From Austropuccinia psidii (lineage: Eukaryota; Basidiomycota; Pucciniomycetes; Pucciniales; Sphaerophragmiaceae): 64,000 nucleotides of DNA. The stretch is taken from assembly GCA_023105745.1 (NCBI GenBank), contig JALGQZ010000013.1:7800105-7864104 (forward strand). Direction: 5' to 3'. How positions within the stretch are numbered: the stretch's first letter is position 1; each line of letters starts with the position of its first letter. Under the pieces are notes generated by a model that did not search any database, was not told the DNA's origin, and saw nothing but the letters and a program-made list of their open reading frames with translations. Below, one piece after another: positions 59,791-64,000 of the stretch. The position numbers were made by a program, and so were the translations under genes.

Positions 59791-59804
59791 AAACCAACAG
59801 CTTT

Positions 59805-62788
59805 TTAAATATTGAGATGCAGCCAATCTGGTAAGAAAGTCACATTGATCTTCAAAGTTTTTGAGATAAGAAAGCTATTGTTCAGCATGCTAGATGGCTC
59901 AGAGACTTTAAAAATGCTCTCAATAATACCAAATTGTTGTGAGTTGCCCCTCAGAGACCATATCACACTGTTGCTAACATTTTTGGAATTAGTTGAAAAT
60001 ATATTGTTCCCAATATCAATGTTTGAAACTGGAAAATACCAGGGTGAGGCAATCCTTGAAGTGGGATGACTTGTGGATTGTACAGTAGTTTCTAAGCTCA
60101 TCCATTCAACTATTTTGCTTGTGGAATGAAAATCCTGTAAGTACTCAACCAGGCAATCATAATTTTTTTGGTCATGGCAGGATGGTTTGTTATATTTTTG
60201 GTGATTGAACAGGGCAGGTGGCTGTGATTCGAAAAGTTGTTTTATTTCACATGGGACAGATGGGTATTTCAGGAGAACGGAAGGGTTGGAACAACGACAG
60301 ATATGTGGAAGTAAGGTTTCATCTATATCATCTATTCAGAGTTGCAAGAAGTTAGTTTTATTCAGTTCATGTGTGGAATCAATGTGAATATATTTCTCTT
60401 CAATTAACATGCATATTTTGTTATTTGTTGGAATCTTTGCAAATAATCCAATAAAGCGCTCATAACCCCATGTGGCTGAGGCTTGTGTTGGGCCACAACG
60501 TTGGAAGAGTTCTGGAATATGATCAGAAAAATGATGATTTGGTTTACTTTTCTGTTTTAGGAACAGGTGTTGATTCAAAAGGCAGAATTTTTTCCAATGT
60601 TCAGCAAATGCAGTTGCATTATCCATTGAAACAGTTCAACTTGTGGCAATGTTGATAGCACTAATAAAATGGAATGCATTCTTGGTTAGTTCATTTGCAA
60701 GTTCTTCTGATTTACCCATTTTTCTTTGAGTATTGAGGGAATTGTGTTCATCTAATGACATCTGTTGACTGAGAATTAAAAATGGAATGTAGACCTTGTA
60801 TAAGAGAGCCCATTCACTGGCTTTTAAACTACCATGAGAGGGGGAACCCATTTCGCGCGGTACTCTTTTCCATGATGAGGGAATTCTGGTATCAGATATG
60901 ATTTTTTGGAGATGCTCCAGAGCCTCACCCTTTATCTGGTAATCACTCAGTGCACTGATATCCAATTCAGAGGGGATGTAATACACATCAAATGAGGTAA
61001 TCTCCGTAGAACCACTAGATGGATGTTTCATGTGAGGCGTGGGCATTGGGAAGTAATTTTGTCAGGTGGAAGTAGTGGGGAGTGACTCATTTATTATTTT
61101 TGCTGCATCTCTTCTCAGGGAGTGGGCCTCTCTCAATATGATTTTATCAAGAGAGCTGTTAGAGCTCATGGAGTCTGAGTCTGAACTGTCTGTGTCATTG
61201 GATTTCCTGTGGGACCTGAAGTATATTTTTGATTTGGACTCTGGAATGCACAATTTGAAAGTTGCATGGTCCTTCAAAATTCCAGGTATTAAATTATGTA
61301 TTATGTCAAGATTAACCATTCTGGTTGCATCCCAATACAGAAGGTCTTCCAAAATTGAATATTGCACTCCATACTCAAAGAAAATTGCTTGTCTTTGTTG
61401 TGGGGATGCCCAAAGCCATTTTGCAATGGTTGATTTATGATTTGGGTATGTACGTGTGTAGTGAAATTGAGGAACAATTTCTTCAATTTGAGCCTTGTGA
61501 ATAGTGAAAAAATTACAAAAGTGGTTCCCTGAGTTAGAAATGAATCAAGTAAGATTGTGCATGGCCACCCCATCTGCAATGGCTGTGAGGATGGCAACAT
61601 GGATAAAGGATCCTGAAGGTCCCGTTGAGGTGGGTGCAAAATGGTAACCTTGCCAAAGTTCTTTGAGCTCCTTGATCAGGGGCATTAATAAGTAATTAAA
61701 TTGAAGGGCAGTTGGCTCCTTCGGACCAGGGATGATTCCTGCAACATAGACATTCTCTGGCTTCAATCTTTCACTTGGGGGGAGATTAAGACAAATGAGC
61801 ATGATAGGTCCAATGCTGGCCAACCGGGTTGACTTTCCATGTGCATTAAACCAGTCCACATAAACGGAGAAGGCCAATGCACCAGGAATTGACATGAATG
61901 GGGGGTTGTGAATATTTCTAGTGCCAGTGAAGTTTCTCCAGACCAATCCATTCCAGATGTCACATTTGGGGGGACCTTCAGGAATTTGGGATTGTTGATG
62001 TTGATGCAGAATTTCCACAATTCCAGCCCACTGGAGAAATCTGGCAAGGCAATTTTGAATGGTTGATAAATGAAATTTTTTGTTGGTATACATTTTTTCT
62101 TCATGTTGGTTGTGTTTTGGGTGCAGGGTTCAAAGGAATTGATGAATTTGCCTAATAATTGTGTGCAACGGGGATCATGTCCATTTGGTTCATTATTGCA
62201 TTGACAGTGGGGTTGGTAAGTGGTGACAGATTCAGTAAGGCCATCAAGAAAGAAACATTGAGGACAACATGTATAGCTTTCAATCAGTGGCTCCAATTGG
62301 AGATGTTCAAATATGGTACTGAGATCTTGAGGTATATGGAATGCAGGAGTGGGGTGACCACCTGAGCTTGAGAGACTGTACTTTATCAGCAGGTTCAGGG
62401 AAGGGTTGAGAATGCGTAAAGTTCTGTGGGGTATATTATAACTTAATGACAAAATGGCAGATATTATCATTACAAGGTCTTGTGGGGGAAGGTTTTCACT
62501 GCTGCTGTATGGTTTCTGAGCAGTTGAATTGAAACCCAGTGGAGTGGAGAATGTGCTGTGGGTCAATTGAGAATAATCAGCTGGGAAAATTTGATCCAAT
62601 ATAATTTGCGGGCACTCAGAGACTGATGCTGAAGTAGGGATGTTTGGAAGGGATTTGGGTTGAATGGCTGATTTGAGCTTTTTAATATGTTGTTTATATT
62701 GGAAAGGTGTGAATGCAACTCTCTGCCTATCACCCTCAGGGGAAGAGTGTGTTTGAGTTGAGCAGTGTTGACACATGCATATACGCAT
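59805..62788 (-). pseudogene. Tnp2-family transposase, copy B (few lesions)
   Basis: ATG at 62788. An N-terminal Cys pattern (MRICMCQHCS) and a second one (CPQCFF..CQCNNEPNGHDPRC, about 62270-62165). The frame shifts near 62050 (copy A has one more A in the run after YQP). Then come CDIWNGLVWRNFTGTRN, ALAFSVYVDWFNAHGKS with the first catalytic Asp codon at 61854-61856, and ERLKPENVYVAGIIPGPKEP. AIADGVAMHNLT has the second Asp at 61572-61574. HFCNFC and RMVNLDIIHNLIPGILKDHA follow, then SALSDYQIKGEALEHL and IPSSWKRVPREMGSP. From about 60330 the frame continues after one TGA to the C-terminal block (ISKTLKINVTFL), ending near 59805. Other breaks fall near 61550 and 61050. The family moves CACTA elements by cut-and-paste. 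This copy is probably inactive but recently so compared with copy A. Confidence 0.85.
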
Positions 62789-64000
62789 TGAGAAATAGCG
62801 GGGGGTTGAAATTGTTGCGGGAATTGTGAATGGGGTTGGTTTGTTTATAAATATCTATGGTTGATGTGAAACTGTTCAGGAGTGTGATTAAATGGGAAAA
62901 AAATTGAGTGCTTATTTATGAAGGGGAATATGATTTGAGCCAGTTGAGAACTTTATCCCATGTGTAAGGGTGGCTTAGCTTCAGGGGACAAAGTGTAACA
63001 TGTCACATCTTGATGGGGGAATTGGTTGGGAGTTTACTTGGGTAAAATGGCATGCTGCTCAATGCTCGTACATATTCTAGTTTATTTACACATGGTGATA
63101 CAGCTGGTTTGATCATTGAGGGGGTTCCATTAGTGAAGTGTCACAATTAAATTGAGGGGATGAACATTTAATCCATGCATGCTGGCGTGCCATTGTACAT
63201 GGATTAAACCTTACTACAGACATAATGATATAACTCTATTACATAAGGGGTTGGAGTGGAGCTAAAGTATTGGTATTTGGTTTGAGTGCAGCAGGCCTTT
63301 GATCAGTTGGAATGTGATTTTGATTGTCTTTCCTTTATTAAAAAGGTGATGTTCCTTTTGTGGGTAAATCCTTTATGACTATACCCTTATACAAATATAG
63401 AATGCTTGGGAATTTTGATGCATATATTGGCAGTTTGGATAATTCACACAATGTGACATTGGGGAGGGGGAAATTTTTATTGAATCTGATTACTTATGGT
63501 GTGGGAACTCCTCTTGTGTGGGATAAAATGAGGCAGTACCTGGAAGGGGAAATTACAAGAAAACAGTTTTGAATTGCTGTTCAAGCTTGTAACCCTTGCT
63601 CTGCTCGTGTGCTAGAATATTCTAGACTGCCCTTCCTGAAAAATGCTGAATTATCTTAACTTGAGTTCACAATCAATTTATTTATTGATGGTGGCTAATT
63701 CAGAAAAGTGTATTCAACAGACTCTATCAGACTTTGCTTGATCTCAAAATATTTATTTAACCTTTTAAATATAACACTATTTAATTAACCAAGAAAAAAA
63801 AACTAACACAAATCACACAAAATACTACTACAACAATAACTCAATATAATATGGAGACACTAGACTAATAATAATACTTGAACAAACAATCAAACACCTT
63901 TTTTTTTATATGATTTATTATTTTGAATGAAATGAAATTCTGATATAACCAGAATAAATAATAGCCACTCTTTAATAATTTAATTTGATAATAATTCTTT

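Larger units (their letters stand above)
58775..64000 (-). mobile_element. CACTA-type (Tnp2) DNA transposon, copy B, running off the window
   Basis: Inverted relative of copy A. It begins CACCAGGG at 58775-58782, matching the complement of copy A's end. Homology extends through the transposase and into its non-coding left part to at least 63760. The other terminus is beyond the window or hidden in AT-rich sequence. It is less decayed than copy A in most of the transposase. Confidence 0.75.

Noticed and set aside
1..64000. tRNA, rRNA and known ribozyme genes
   Set aside because: I looked for T-arm-like and hammerhead-like cores while reading and recognised none; a covariance-model scan would be needed to exclude them.
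1..64000. RIP-like mutation as a general explanation for the stops
   Set aside because: Some lesions are transitions of the right type (for example Gln to TAA, Trp to TGA), but I could not compute dinucleotide indices, and others are indels or transversions.

Overview
This window looks like a transposon-bloated, strongly AT-rich fungal genome segment, most likely from a rust fungus (Pucciniales). Austropuccinia psidii is my best guess: the retroelement families and the 51-bp minisatellite resemble what I remember of that genome, but I could not run a search. There is no bacterial-style gene packing. Coding sequence is interrupted by short GT-AG introns in the one intact host gene and by stops and frameshifts in the mobile elements.

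Layout, left to right. 0.08-1.3 kb: broken multi-exon gene on the minus strand. 2.0-2.9 kb: 51-bp minisatellite, followed by a cluster of TGACG words. 4.0-6.5 kb: unrecognised interrupted coding-like sequence on the minus strand. 6.6-12.3 kb: eighteen dispersed copies of a compact ~28-nt motif, all on the plus strand, split by a MITE-like hairpin element and a long inserted repeat. 12.4-17.4 kb: decayed Ty3/gypsy pol with a 3' LTR-like region. 17.4-22.4 kb: CACTA-type Tnp2 DNA transposon, copy A (plus). 22.7-23.6 kb: A/C-rich simple repeat. 29.5-34.0 kb: decayed Ty1/copia element (minus) with both LTRs. 38.2-48.0 kb: a second, chromodomain-type Ty3/gypsy element, split by other repeats. 40.5-43.0 and 51.6-53.5 kb: two direct copies of a long non-coding repeat. 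55.1-55.5 kb: gypsy LTR fragment. 56.4-57.9 kb: intact seven-exon host gene for the transcription elongation factor IWS1/SPN1. 58.8-64 kb: Tnp2 copy B (minus), an inverted relative of copy A.

The strongest unexplained signal is the 6.6-12.3 kb motif array. Each copy can fold as an H-type RNA pseudoknot: an outer stem with GYC/GRC at its core, an 8-nt loop whose NRGNA part pairs with bases just downstream, and a conserved AAAC linker. Both stems change by compensatory substitution between copies, all copies have the same orientation, and the last lies about 110 nt upstream of the gypsy pol ATG. I know of no described class that matches it.

Only IWS1 appears to be a functional host gene. Every mobile-element reading frame seen here carries lesions, several in catalytic residues.
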